A stretch of DNA of 64,000 nucleotides, from the NCBI RefSeq assembly GCF_014262665.1, contig NZ_CP046883.1, forward strand, positions 806,001 to 870,000, written 5' to 3'. This document shows, piece after piece, positions 9,324 to 18,375 of this stretch. Numbering within the stretch: position 1 is the stretch's first letter; each line of letters begins with the position of its first letter. The stretch comes from Corynebacterium anserum. GTDB taxonomy: Bacteria > Actinomycetota > Actinomycetes > Mycobacteriales > Mycobacteriaceae. The position numbers and the translations under genes are program-made. Under the pieces are notes generated by a model. It was not told the origin of the DNA, searched no databases, and saw only the letters and a program-made list of their open reading frames with translations.

Positions 9324-11629
9324 AAGCTTCGGAGGCGAACTGTGTCTCCCTCGGTAGCCCATGTGCGGGATGAGGGCGATTGGCTGTACACGAGGCCATC
9401 GGCAGGCCCGTCAATCTCTACACTCAAACCTCGCTGTTCGAGGCGCGTCTTTGCGCTATCGGCTTTGGATCCGAGAACCAGCGGTATGCGCACCGCGTTT
9501 GAGAGTCGGATTTCAACTTCGGTGTTATCGGCAGGATTAATGAGCTCCCCAGACGCAGGTGACTGTTCCGCGACTTCACCGTTGTCCACGTTACGGTCTG
9601 AGACGGGATCGCTGGTTATCGGGCTAAGACCCGCTTCGCGTAGTGTCTTGCGAGCATCATCCTCGTTCATCCCGGTCACGTCAGGAACCTTGATGGCGTT
9701 GCTCATCACCAACGTGACGTCGGAGCCTCCGGCTACTTCTTTACCCTCGCCAGGTTGAGTGCCGATGGCGTAGCCTTCTTCGACGCGATCGCTGAACTCC
9801 TTAATGATTGAGTTGACGTTGAGGTTGGCCGATGCGAGCGTGCGCTTTGCACGGGACTCGCTTTGGCCCTCGACATCCGGGATGGTGACTGGCCGTGGGC
9901 CTTTGCTTAGATGCACTTTTACTGTGGAGTGTGTGGGCACTTCACGGCCAACCGGAGGGGTGGTTGTGGCGACATCCCCTTTTGCCACGTCCTCAGAGAA
10001 TACTTCGTCGCCGAGGACTCCGGTGAGTGTGCGTTCCGACAGGCGCGACGTGTAGCTGGAGAAGTTGTCATCTGTTCCAGGTTGGGGGACGGTTGGTTTA
10101 CCGAGGGATACGAGCACCGATACCTGGCTTCCACGCGGCGTTCGTACGCCAAAAGAGGGATCGGTTCCTATGACGGCATCGCGGGCATCGTCGTCCGAAT
10201 AGCGTTGCTCGAGAGTTGAGGTAAAACCAGCAGATTCAACTGTATCTTGGGCGGTTGCTTGATCCATACCGAGCACATTCGGTACTTCACCGTAACGCCC
10301 GCTCGTCAACCACCATGAACCGGTTGCGATCAGTGCAACGAGAATGAGGATGATCAATACCCAGACCACGGTGCGGCCCGTTGATCGGTTGCTTATCGTC
10401 GGAGTTTGTTGGTGGAGGCCGTTCGACGCCACGACCGAGCCCGCTGGACTGTGATGCATCGAGGCCGAGGGATATGGTTGTTGGCCGGGTGGAACATTCC
10501 ATGCGGGATTCATGGGATATGCCGCATCGGGGCTGTGTGCGTCCTGCTGCGGACGGTCATGATGGGGGCGCAGCGCCTGTTCCGGCTGGAGCTGCGTATG
10601 GGCAGTCATCTCTGGCCGGTCAAAGAATGGTGAATCCTTGGTGACCTGTTGGCTTTCGAGATTCACTGCACGAGTAGACATAGATTCGTCATCCCAGGAC
10701 AAACGCTCCCCAAAGTCGGCTCCCGCCAATGCACGGCGTACTGCAGAGTTTTCGGGGGAGGGTACGCGAAATGACGGTAAGCTGAGCTGTCGTGCTGCCT
10801 CGTCAACTGCCTCCAGGAATGCTGCGCCGTCAGCGTAGCGTTGATCCGGTTCACGGGAGGTTGCTACGGTGATGAGCTCATCGATGACTTCGGGGACACC
10901 GTTTATTTCCCCTGAAGCCAAGGGAACATTGCGATGAAGACGAGCCATGGCTGTGGCAATAGGGGTGTCTTCGTGGAAAGGGGTGTGGCCAGTGAGCAGC
11001 TCGAAGAGGAGCACGCCGGCAGAATAAACATCTGAGCGCTGGTCTAGGGATTTTCCCTGCACTTGCTCGGGCGACAAGTATCCTACGGTTCCGATAACTG
11101 TGCCATCAGCTGAGGTCGCTGCGGTACTGTTGACCCCGGTGGAGATGGCGCGCACCAATCCAAAATCTGCCAACTTCACTTGGTGGGTATCGCTGATTAG
11201 CACGTTATCCGGTTTAATGTCGCGGTGAACCATCCCGGTGGCGTGAGCGACAGATAAGGCTGTGAGCACTGGTTTCATCACTGCCAATGCTGCGTGGGGT
11301 GGCATGGGGCCGCGTTCTTTAAGCAATTCCCGGAGAGAACCACCTACCACTAGTTCCATCACCAGAAAGACTAACTCCCCGTCGACACCTTGATCGAATA
11401 CGTTGACCAACGCAGGGTGGTTGAGTTTCGCGACAGCGCGAGCTTCTCGCTCGAAGCGGGTGCGAAATGTGCGCTCCTTAGCCAAGCTTGGATCCATGAC
11501 TTTAACGGCTACCTCGCGGTCAAGGCGGGTATCCACAGCGGTGTAGACCGTCGACATCCCACCCCGGGCTATGCGTGCGCCGATGCGGTAGCGATTGTCT
11601 ACAAGGTCGCCAGGATGCAGTGAACTCAC
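9320..11629 (-). CDS. pknL: Serine/threonine protein kinase PknL with five PASTA repeats
   Basis: This transmembrane Hanks-type kinase senses the cell wall. The 769-residue protein has the kinase domain at 13-280 (ATP Lys43 in VAVKVM, HRDIKPDN with Asp137, DFG 155-157, GTVGYLSPEQ), a juxtamembrane Pro/Gln/His-rich linker, one membrane helix at about 420-440, and an outer region with about five PASTA units (447-769) of the kind that bind peptidoglycan fragments. The start is GTG with AAGGAA 6 nt upstream; a TATACT -10 lies at 11677-11682. M. tuberculosis PknL lacks PASTA units but, as I recall, the C. glutamicum protein has them. It is divergent from its presumed DNA-binding substrate. Confidence 0.93.
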   Translation of the reverse strand: MSSLHPGDLVDNRYRIGARIARGGMSTVYTAVDTRLDREVAVKVMDPSLAKERTFRTRFEREARAVAKLNHPALVNVFDQGVDGELVFLVMELVVGGSLRELLKERGPMPPHAALAVMKPVLTALSVAHATGMVHRDIKPDNVLISDTHQVKLADFGLVRAISTGVNSTAATSADGTVIGTVGYLSPEQVQGKSLDQRSDVYSAGVLLFELLTGHTPFHEDTPIATAMARLHRNVPLASGEINGVPEVIDELITVATSREPDQRYADGAAFLEAVDEAARQLSLPSFRVPSPENSAVRRALAGADFGERLSWDDESMSTRAVNLESQQVTKDSPFFDRPEMTAHTQLQPEQALRPHHDRPQQDAHSPDAAYPMNPAWNVPPGQQPYPSASMHHSPAGSVVASNGLHQQTPTISNRSTGRTVVWVLIILILVALIATGSWWLTSGRYGEVPNVLGMDQATAQDTVESAGFTSTLEQRYSDDDARDAVIGTDPSFGVRTPRGSQVSVLVSLGKPTVPQPGTDDNFSSYTSRLSERTLTGVLGDEVFSEDVAKGDVATTTPPVGREVPTHSTVKVHLSKGPRPVTIPDVEGQSESRAKRTLASANLNVNSIIKEFSDRVEEGYAIGTQPGEGKEVAGGSDVTLVMSNAIKVPDVTGMNEDDARKTLREAGLSPITSDPVSDRNVDNGEVAEQSPASGELINPADNTEVEIRLSNAVRIPLVLGSKADSAKTRLEQRGLSVEIDGPADGLVYSQSPSSRTWATEGDTVRLRSF

Positions 11630-11715
11630 AGTTCCTTAGACCATCCTTCCTCTGTGTGGAGCACCAAATGCATGTAAGTATACGGCCACGAACTCATAAT
11701 CTATCGAAGGTGGGC

Positions 11716-11721
11716 TACAGT
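11716..11721 (+). promoter_or_regulatory. -10 element of leaderless Rv2175c-like gene
   Basis: TACAGT ends 7 bases before the GTG at 11729, the spacing expected when transcription begins on the start codon. This is why I prefer 11729 over the upstream in-frame GTG at 11720, which overlaps the hexamer. Confidence 0.5.
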
Positions 11722-11728
11722 GGCACCT

Positions 11729-12130
11729 GTGAACAACAAGCACGTCAACTCTAGTGAAAAGTCAGTGATCCTCGAAAAAGATACCGGGGGTTTACCTGCT
11801 GGCCAGGAAGTGATCTCCATTCCCGACGCCGCCGAGCGTATGGGAGTAGTGGTCACCAAGGTCATGGATTTGCTAAATAAGGGGCAGATCCTGTCCGTCC
11901 GTGTCAAGGGAGTGCGCTATATTCCAGAGCGTTTTTTCAACGATGACGGTGAGCTCAACAAGTTCGTTCCGGGCGTTATCGCACTGCTCGCTGATGGCGG
12001 ATATACGTCGGAGGAGATCTTGGGGTACCTCTATGAGTCCGATGATTCCCTACCTGGACGCCCCGTCGATGCCCTACATGGGCACCTCGCCCGTGAAGTC
12101 ATGCGCCGAGCTCAGGCGATGGCTATTTGA
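11729..12130 (+). CDS. Winged-helix DNA-binding protein, Rv2175c family
   Basis: The 133-residue protein resembles M. tuberculosis Rv2175c, a DNA-binding protein reported as a PknL substrate. After a polar N-terminal tail of about 25 residues (a plausible phosphorylation region), a helix-turn-helix-like segment (SIPDAAERMGVVVTKVMDLL) is followed by a winged part with KGVRYIPERFF. The C-terminal helices include EILGYLYESDDSLPG. It sits divergently next to pknL, which supports a kinase-regulator pair. The start GTG 11729 is chosen from the leaderless promoter spacing. Its DNA targets are unknown. Confidence 0.8.
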   Translation: MNNKHVNSSEKSVILEKDTGGLPAGQEVISIPDAAERMGVVVTKVMDLLNKGQILSVRVKGVRYIPERFFNDDGELNKFVPGVIALLADGGYTSEEILGYLYESDDSLPGRPVDALHGHLAREVMRRAQAMAI

Positions 12131-12225
12131 TCGTCACGTAGAAGGTAGTGGCTGCGAGCATGTAGCCATGGATGGGTTGCAGGCCTTCGGGGGTGAATAA
12201 GCGTCAAACCCAAGGCGAGGCTATG

Positions 12226-12248
12226 CATCTGGATCTACATCTGGATCT
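12226..12248. repeat. 11-bp tandem repeat spanning the mptA stop codon
   Basis: CATCTGGATCT occurs at 12226-12236 and again at 12238-12248, separated by one base. The mptA stop codon (complement of 12235-12237) lies at the junction, so the 3' end of the gene has been duplicated or is slippage-prone. Confidence 0.7.
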
Positions 12249-13773
12249 CGCGGGGCTGTGGATGCAGAATCCACTCGTCTGTTTTCTCCATGGGTCGACG
12301 GGGCGCATAACCCAAGCAGGCACGGGTCATCCAGAATGTCAGCAAGCAAACGCCTATAACCCACCACAGGCTGTAGAGCCGGTTATTGCCCCCACCGTCA
12401 AACATCATGGACATCGCTAGGCAGAACCATGCGGTGAAGAAGATCATGCGTCGGTCGAAGGTCCACACCCCGATGAGGGCCAGGGCAGCCGTGTAGTACC
12501 ACGGTAATGTCACCGAGTTGAACACACAGGTTACAAGGTAAGCCAACGTGGCACCCTTGAGTGCTAGCAGCTCGTCCGTACGAAAAACCCACCACACAAC
12601 GATGAGCCCTAACATCATCAGGATTGTTGAGAAGGGCCGGACAGCGTTGACCACCACATTAAAGGTGATGTCGCTGTCGAACGTGGACCACAGCGGGGTG
12701 ATGCTTGAGGCAATGAAAGAAGGCAATGCAAGCGGATTGATGACCTTGGTATTGCCGGTGACCTCCGCGATCCAACCCCACGTCTGACCGGAAAGCATGG
12801 TCACCAGAGAGACCACCGCACTGGTGATCCCCAACATGGCGATTCCAGTGGCGCAGAGCGTGAGCACGCGCGTGAACGTTTCACGGAATAGACCACCTGG
12901 GGCTCTGCCTGCGATTCGAGCGACAGCAATCCATCCAAGGAATGGCAGTGCGATGAACGCCGTGGCTTTAATTGATACCGCCATGGCAATCAACGTTGCA
13001 CCGGCGACAAGGCCGCGCCATGGACCCATCTTCACACCCGCATATAGACCCACTAGTACGAGAGCCATCATGATGTTCTCGTTGTGCATGCCACCGATGA
13101 GATGGATGATGGACAGCGGGTTGACCACCCCCAACCACACGGCCACCGACGCACGATGACCGAAGTGGCGAGCAAGACGGGCGACCGCCCACATCATCAC
13201 TACAACAGAGGCGATGGATAAGATCTTGTAGGCGAACAGTCCAGCGGTGATGTTGTCTCCAGTTACGCTGGTGATCAGGTCGCCGATCCACAAGTGCAGC
13301 GGCCCGTACGGGGTTGTTGTGTTTCGCCAGTCGGCAGAGACCTCGAAGAGAAGAGGGCCAGGGTTGGCTGCCGCCCCGTGCTCGTAGGCATTGATGCCGT
13401 CACGTGCCAACGTTCCCTGCATGAGATAGGAGTACAAGTCGCGTGACATAATCGGCCCGGCAAAAAACAGCGGTGCGATCCACGCCGTTGTCATTTTCGT
13501 GGTGAGTGAACGCCCGTGGCGCAGAATGTGGCCGCCCACGACGATCCAGCTAAGCATCAGCAGGAGGACGCCAATCCACATGATCACCACCATGATGCCG
13601 GTCATATGGCCGAAGGTTAAGGATGTAAGCCCTAGAGCTTGCATGATTCCGCCGCGCGTACGCGTGGCGCCGCACATGTGCGAGGTGATGGCAATGATGA
13701 TCGAGCCTACGAGACCGCAGACATAGGCTTGTTGCCATGTGATCCGGCGTAATTTATAGGTCCACCTGTTCAT
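12235..13773 (-). CDS. mptA: Alpha-1,6-mannopyranosyltransferase MptA (GT-C, membrane)
   Basis: This polytopic GT-C enzyme is predicted to extend the alpha-1,6-mannan backbone of lipomannan outside the membrane using polyprenyl-phosphate mannose. The 512-residue protein has about a dozen hydrophobic helices. The first extracytoplasmic loop carries SRDLYSYLMQGTLARDG, where the acidic residue is the usual GT-C catalytic position. The start ATG overlaps the stop of the upstream CrtI-like gene by 4 bp, so translation is coupled. Gene order (polyprenyl synthase upstream, PknL and Rv2175c downstream) matches M. tuberculosis Rv2173-Rv2176. Confusion with the paralogue MptB is possible, but context favours MptA. 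Confidence 0.85.
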   Translation of the reverse strand: MNRWTYKLRRITWQQAYVCGLVGSIIIAITSHMCGATRTRGGIMQALGLTSLTFGHMTGIMVVIMWIGVLLLMLSWIVVGGHILRHGRSLTTKMTTAWIAPLFFAGPIMSRDLYSYLMQGTLARDGINAYEHGAAANPGPLLFEVSADWRNTTTPYGPLHLWIGDLITSVTGDNITAGLFAYKILSIASVVVMMWAVARLARHFGHRASVAVWLGVVNPLSIIHLIGGMHNENIMMALVLVGLYAGVKMGPWRGLVAGATLIAMAVSIKATAFIALPFLGWIAVARIAGRAPGGLFRETFTRVLTLCATGIAMLGITSAVVSLVTMLSGQTWGWIAEVTGNTKVINPLALPSFIASSITPLWSTFDSDITFNVVVNAVRPFSTILMMLGLIVVWWVFRTDELLALKGATLAYLVTCVFNSVTLPWYYTAALALIGVWTFDRRMIFFTAWFCLAMSMMFDGGGNNRLYSLWWVIGVCLLTFWMTRACLGYAPRRPMEKTDEWILHPQPREIQM

Positions 13774-15449
13774 CGAACTCCGCCTCCGGTGATACGACGG
13801 GCTGCCAATGCCCCCGATAGCAGGACGGTTGGTACTCCCACGCCCGGGGTCGTACTGGAGCCAGCGAGGACCAGATTCTTTAGCCCATAAGCATTCATAT
13901 TTCGGGGCCTAAATGGTCCCGTTTGGAAAAAGCTATGTGCCAGTGAGAATGGGCTGCCTTGGCCATAGCCATAACAGTGGTGCCAGGTACGAGGGGTGTC
14001 GATTCTTGCGATGGACAGGCTGTCCTGAATCTGACCGAAACCTCGAGACTCTAGTTCTCTGAGCAGTTCGTCGACATAGCGGGTTGCTAGGTTGTCCCAG
14101 TCGATGTCAGCGGAGTCCAAGTTCGGCGTCGGTGCCAGGATGCTGATGGGTTCGTAGCTTTCGCCGTTGGCGTCGGAAATGATACGACTTGGTGCGGACA
14201 CGGCGGGGCGGGTGATCAACAGGGAAGGATCGCTCATGATATGGCCTCGGCCTCGAGCGGCCGTGATTTCTGCGAAAGTGTTCTCCCATGCATGGCCGAA
14301 GCTCATTGTGTGGTGAGCCTGCGAAGTGAATTTCTCCGTCACTCGTGTGGGGATGGTTCCGTGAACGACAACCGCTGAGGGGGACCATCGCAAGGGGAGC
14401 AGACGCTTAGAAACTCGTGGGATGTGTCCAACCAATTTGTCGAGGATGGGTAGGTCGACGGTTGCGATTACCGCATCGGCTAGAAGCAGGTCACCATTAT
14501 CTATTTCGACGCCAACAACTCTGTCACCTTCGGTGCTCAACCGAGTGGCGCGTGTGCCGAGCATCAGCTTCGCACCAGCCTGCTTTAGCGCACCGGCAAT
14601 AGCTTCTGCGGCTTCTCCGATACAATGCGCCGGGTAATATACCCCCATGCTTGTGTCCATATGGCTGATCACCGAATAAACCGCCCGCGCTCTGGAAGGG
14701 GTTTCGCCGGCATAGAGTGCCTGGAAGGTGAAGAGCCTTTCCAGCTCCTCATCCTTGATATGTGCACGAGTGTGCTTGGCTAGGCTGCCGAAAGCACCGA
14801 GGCTGAGCAGCCGTAGCAGATCTGAGCTGGACGCCGGGGTAGAGACGAGGTCCAGCGCAGAATCGAAGTCTGCGGCGAGAAAGTTCTCGTAGGAGGCGGT
14901 GAACATCTCTTGAGCCCACGCCCTGTGGTGACGGTATCCTTCCACATAGCGGCGTGCGTCATGCCCAGCGCCATACTTTTCGGTGGCGAAGATACGGATC
15001 TCCTCTTCCATGCGTGTCTCATCGGCATATACGTTGATGCTGCGTCCTGACGCGAATTGCGCATGGTACGCGGGGGAGAGGCGCCGTGGTGACCACGTCG
15101 GAGGCATGTGCTGGCCTAGCGCATGCACTGTGGATTCCACCAGAGACGGCATGGTCAGTACGGTGGCACCTGTATCCGCTTCGAATGTGCCGTGAGTGCT
15201 GGAGAGCGTTTCAGTGCGGCAGCGGCCACCTACCTGCTCAGCAGCTTCAATAATCGTGACCTCCCTGCCGGAGGCTCGAAGACGGGCAGCTGCAGCAAGA
15301 CCGGACAGCCCTGCACCTATCACCACTACTCGGTGAACGGTGCCGGGAACTTTCTTACGGGTAAGCGCGCGGGTCATTGGCACCAAGGGACGAGGAAGAG
15401 TGAGGTGATGGCGTGCTTCGGAGCCGGTGCGCAGAGTCCGCTGTTTCAT
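13770..15449 (-). CDS. CrtI-like FAD-dependent oxidoreductase (phytoene desaturase family)
   Basis: The 559-residue protein has an N-terminal dinucleotide fold (VVVIGAGLSGLAAAARL, about 41-57, then EAAEQVGGRCRTE) and the C-terminal FAD motif NLVLAGSSTTPGVGVP typical of carotenoid desaturases and related isoprenoid oxidoreductases. It begins 6 bp after the polyprenyl diphosphate synthase stop and overlaps mptA by 4 bp, so all three are probably one transcript. No phytoene synthase or cyclase lies in the window, which weakens a carotenoid role. A reductase or desaturase acting on a polyprenyl chain is an alternative suggested only by context. Confidence 0.8.
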   Translation of the reverse strand: MKQRTLRTGSEARHHLTLPRPLVPMTRALTRKKVPGTVHRVVVIGAGLSGLAAAARLRASGREVTIIEAAEQVGGRCRTETLSSTHGTFEADTGATVLTMPSLVESTVHALGQHMPPTWSPRRLSPAYHAQFASGRSINVYADETRMEEEIRIFATEKYGAGHDARRYVEGYRHHRAWAQEMFTASYENFLAADFDSALDLVSTPASSSDLLRLLSLGAFGSLAKHTRAHIKDEELERLFTFQALYAGETPSRARAVYSVISHMDTSMGVYYPAHCIGEAAEAIAGALKQAGAKLMLGTRATRLSTEGDRVVGVEIDNGDLLLADAVIATVDLPILDKLVGHIPRVSKRLLPLRWSPSAVVVHGTIPTRVTEKFTSQAHHTMSFGHAWENTFAEITAARGRGHIMSDPSLLITRPAVSAPSRIISDANGESYEPISILAPTPNLDSADIDWDNLATRYVDELLRELESRGFGQIQDSLSIARIDTPRTWHHCYGYGQGSPFSLAHSFFQTGPFRPRNMNAYGLKNLVLAGSSTTPGVGVPTVLLSGALAARRITGGGVR

Positions 15450-15455
15450 GGCTTG

Positions 15456-16583
15456 TCAGAACTTTCTGTCGTTGAGCTTTGTTGTCAGCGCCACAAGCTC
15501 GGAGGTAATGGCGTCACTCAGTCCCGCTGCAGTGAGGGTATCGATGGCGCGCTGGCTATGGATCCTGATGTAGTCCTCAACAGTTTCTTCAGCACCGGTG
15601 GCGATAATGAGCTCGCGCAGATCGTTGATCTCTGGTTCTTCGTGAACCACGCCTAGAGCATCGCGCAGTTTCTTGACCTGGCTCTCTGTCCCCTTGTGCA
15701 ACGCCAAATTGATCAATGCCGTGCGTTTACCAGTGCGCAAATCATCTCCACTAGGTTTGCCGGTCACAACTGGGTCACCGAATACACCTAGTTGATCATC
15801 GCGCAATTGAAAGACCAGCCCAATGTCATGGCCAATCCGACGCAACATGTCTACCACTTGCGGATCCGCCCCGACCATGGCGGCGCCGATATGTAAAGGG
15901 CGAGCGACGGTGTAGCTGGCTGTCTTATATTCGATGACCTTGAGGGAATCATCCACGCTTTCGCTGCCGGTATTCTCCAAAGTCACGTCGAGGATTTGCC
16001 CGGCAATCACTTCAGTGCGCATAGCGCGCCAAGGAGCTCGAAGCTTGTGCAGAGCTTTATGCCCTAAGCCGGAATCCAGGAGCATGTCATCTGCCCAGGC
16101 AAGAGCCAAGTCACCTGTTAAAATCGCTTGGCTTATCCCGTAGTGTTCAGGGGAACCCAGCCAGCCTTTCTGGCGATGCTCCTCTTCAAATTTGCGGTGC
16201 GTGGTGGGATTGCCGCGCCGGGTGTCTGATTTATCGATGATGTCATCGTGTACCAAGGCGCACGCTTGAATGAATTCAAGCGCCGAGATTGCCGAAAGTA
16301 GTGCCTTGGGGTTGGGTGTGGCGTCGGGAAAGGGGACCGATAGGCTGCCGCCTCCTCCCTCTAAACCGGCGCGAATACCAGCCCAGGCGAACATGGGGCG
16401 TACACGCTTGCCACCCAGAAGAATGAAATCCTTGAGATAGGAAATAGCTTGGCCGAACTCGGAACCGATGGAGCCGAACTCCTTGGAACTGTCCGCAAAA
16501 TACTGGTCGAGACATGCGTTGACGGCCTCAGGGACAGCAGACAGAGGAGCCGTGAAGCTCCACTGAGAATCAGGAGAATTCAT
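15456..16583 (-). CDS. idsA: Polyprenyl diphosphate synthase (IdsA/GrcC type)
   Basis: This prenyltransferase condenses isopentenyl diphosphate with allylic diphosphates to make geranylgeranyl or longer chains. The 375-residue protein has the first Asp-rich motif in VHDDIIDKSDTRRG with the preceding GGKRVRP, and the second in QLRDDQLGVFGD. It is the first gene of a minus-strand set with the CrtI-like oxidoreductase and mptA. A TAAACT sequence followed by 8 bases reaches the ATG on the minus strand, so the transcript may be leaderless or nearly so. Chain length cannot be deduced reliably from the sequence alone. Confidence 0.87.
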   Translation of the reverse strand: MNSPDSQWSFTAPLSAVPEAVNACLDQYFADSSKEFGSIGSEFGQAISYLKDFILLGGKRVRPMFAWAGIRAGLEGGGGSLSVPFPDATPNPKALLSAISALEFIQACALVHDDIIDKSDTRRGNPTTHRKFEEEHRQKGWLGSPEHYGISQAILTGDLALAWADDMLLDSGLGHKALHKLRAPWRAMRTEVIAGQILDVTLENTGSESVDDSLKVIEYKTASYTVARPLHIGAAMVGADPQVVDMLRRIGHDIGLVFQLRDDQLGVFGDPVVTGKPSGDDLRTGKRTALINLALHKGTESQVKKLRDALGVVHEEPEINDLRELIIATGAEETVEDYIRIHSQRAIDTLTAAGLSDAITSELVALTTKLNDRKF

Positions 16584-16645
16584 AATCCTTGAGTTTACAG
16601 TGTGGAGATCGCTCCCCCGCGTCCAGCGCTAGGTGGACGTGCCGT

Positions 16646-16651
16646 TAAAAT
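16646..16651 (+). promoter_or_regulatory. -10 element of leaderless metF
   Basis: TAAAAT ends 8 bases before ATG 16660, and no ribosome-binding site is present. This fits leaderless transcription and decides against the upstream GTG at 16633. Confidence 0.5.
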
Positions 16652-16659
16652 CTGTGCTC

Positions 16660-17628
16660 ATGGCAACCATTCGTAGGCAAGTCGCGGTCTCGGAATCTTT
16701 GAAACTCACTACGCCTGGGCGTGTCCCGTTCAGCGTGGAATTCATGCCGCCGCGCGACGATGCCGCCGAACAGCGACTGTGGGGGGCTGCCGAAGCGTTT
16801 CATGACCTGGGCGTGAGCTTTGTCTCCGTGACCTATGGAGCTGGTGGTTCTACCCGTGAACGCACCTTGCGAGTGGCAGAACAGTTAGCCACCAAGCCGC
16901 TCACCACCCTGGTGCACATGACCTTGGTGAATCACACCGTCGACGAGATTAAAGAACTCATCCGCAACTTCGCCTCCGTAGGGCTTACTAATTTGTTAGC
17001 CCTACGCGGCGATCCTCCGGGCGATCCCAATGCCGAATGGATTCCTACAGAAGGTGGATTGCTTTACACCAGTGAACTGATTGAGCTTGTAAAGTCCATG
17101 CCCGAGTGTGAGGACTTTGATATTGGAATTGCGAGTTTCCCAGAAGGCCATTACAGGGCGGCTGATCTAGAAGCGGATACGACATACACGTTAAAAAAAT
17201 TACGTGCGGGAGCGGAATACTCCATCACCCAAATGTTTTTCGATATTGAGCATTATCTGCGATTGAGAGACCGGTTAGCGGCAGCAGATCCGGAGTATGG
17301 AACTAAGCCGATCATTCCTGGCCTGATGCCCATAACTTCGTTGCGCGGAGTGCGCCGGCAAATGGAATTAGCGGGGGCAAGCTTGCCGGCGTCCTTGGAG
17401 AAGAGATTGCTAGCGGCTGCCGCTGGTGACGAGGTGAAGAACAAGGCGGCGATTCGTGAGGTGGGAATCGAGGTAACCACCGAGATGGCGGAGCGTCTCA
17501 TTGCCGAAGGAGCCCCGGATCTCCATTTCATGACGATGAATAACGTGCGCGCTACCCAAGAGGTATTGCATAATCTCGGCATGGCTCCGGCGTGGGGTCC
17601 GGGCTATGGACATGATATGGTGCGCTGA
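16660..17628 (+). CDS. metF: Methylenetetrahydrofolate reductase
   Basis: This flavoenzyme reduces 5,10-methylenetetrahydrofolate to the 5-methyl form used for methionine synthesis. The 322-residue single-domain protein has the TIM-barrel landmarks FSVEFMPPRDD (catalytic Glu), VSVTYGAGGSTRERT, LLALRGDPPGD and AEYSITQMFFD. I start at ATG 16660, where a -10-like TAAAAT precedes a leaderless start. It is divergent from the polyprenyl synthase gene with only 76 bp between them, so the two promoters overlap. It is convergent with the GNAT gene. The matching position in M. tuberculosis is Rv2172c. Confidence 0.92.
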   Translation: MATIRRQVAVSESLKLTTPGRVPFSVEFMPPRDDAAEQRLWGAAEAFHDLGVSFVSVTYGAGGSTRERTLRVAEQLATKPLTTLVHMTLVNHTVDEIKELIRNFASVGLTNLLALRGDPPGDPNAEWIPTEGGLLYTSELIELVKSMPECEDFDIGIASFPEGHYRAADLEADTTYTLKKLRAGAEYSITQMFFDIEHYLRLRDRLAAADPEYGTKPIIPGLMPITSLRGVRRQMELAGASLPASLEKRLLAAAAGDEVKNKAAIREVGIEVTTEMAERLIAEGAPDLHFMTMNNVRATQEVLHNLGMAPAWGPGYGHDMVR

Positions 17629-17670
17629 TCTACCATGTGAGCTGGGCAAATGTAGGGTGAAAGTTGCAGC

Positions 17671-18324
17671 TTAATCAGTGTGGGGGCGTGTGCCCGGCAT
17701 GTGTGTTGCGCGTTCAAGAATAGCGAAAGGACGTGCATCTGATGGGAAAAGAAAACCGCGGAGGACGTCTGTAAACCCTAGCTTCCGGTAAAGCCTCCAG
17801 GCGCCGTTGGACTCACCTTCAATCTCTGGCGTGGAGAGCATGACTTTGCTTGTGCTCACTGATTGGAGATGGGTGTGGAGAAGAGCCTTGCCAATTCCAC
17901 GGCCCTGGAGATGGGGAGAGACGTGAATCTCTGAGAGCTCGGAGTAGTCCGTCAGTGTACGGTGTGCTTCCTCTCTTGAATGCCCTGCGAGGATAAGTCC
18001 GCGATAAACCTGCTGATACCACCATGTGTCAGGGGTTCCGTGGAAACTGAAGCAGATACCGGCGCTGCGTTGCCGCATGTCATCGAGATTGGGATCGACT
18101 CCATCACCATGAATAAGCGCGATGTGACTGAGGAAGTCATAGCGGCCTGTGCTAGAAAGCCAGAGATCTTTACGTTGGTGAAACAGGGAAGGGGAGTAGT
18201 TCATCGCGGCAAGGTGAATGTCTACCAGTTCATCAATGCGGCGAAAAAACTGCCCAGGAGTAGCCGGGAGTATGGATACTTTTGCCTGGGCGGCGGGAAC
18301 GGAAAAACCGGCATCATCTGGCAT
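17671..18324 (-). CDS. GNAT-family N-acetyltransferase
   Basis: The 217-residue protein has the GNAT acetyl-CoA motif A in ELSEIHVSPHLQGRGIGKAL (RGIGKA pyrophosphate loop) and a motif B region with NGAWRLYRKLGFTDV. The N-terminal half is less typical, with HLAAMNYSPSLFHQRKDLW. The open frame extends to 18519, but that extension is cysteine-rich, unlike GNAT proteins, and runs across the promoter of the divergent gene, so I start at ATG 18324. The substrate is unknown. In the M. tuberculosis order this corresponds to Rv2170. Confidence 0.75.
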   Translation of the reverse strand: MPDDAGFSVPAAQAKVSILPATPGQFFRRIDELVDIHLAAMNYSPSLFHQRKDLWLSSTGRYDFLSHIALIHGDGVDPNLDDMRQRSAGICFSFHGTPDTWWYQQVYRGLILAGHSREEAHRTLTDYSELSEIHVSPHLQGRGIGKALLHTHLQSVSTSKVMLSTPEIEGESNGAWRLYRKLGFTDVLRGFLFPSDARPFAILERATHMPGTRPHTD

Positions 18325-18375
18325 AGCAATTATGTTGCCACGATTCTTGTCGGGACGAGAGCAGTATCGAATAGT

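Noticed and set aside
15123..15656. Plus-strand open frame across the CrtI-like and prenyl synthase genes
   Set aside because: It is a shadow of two minus-strand genes with strong motifs and has no recognisable domain.
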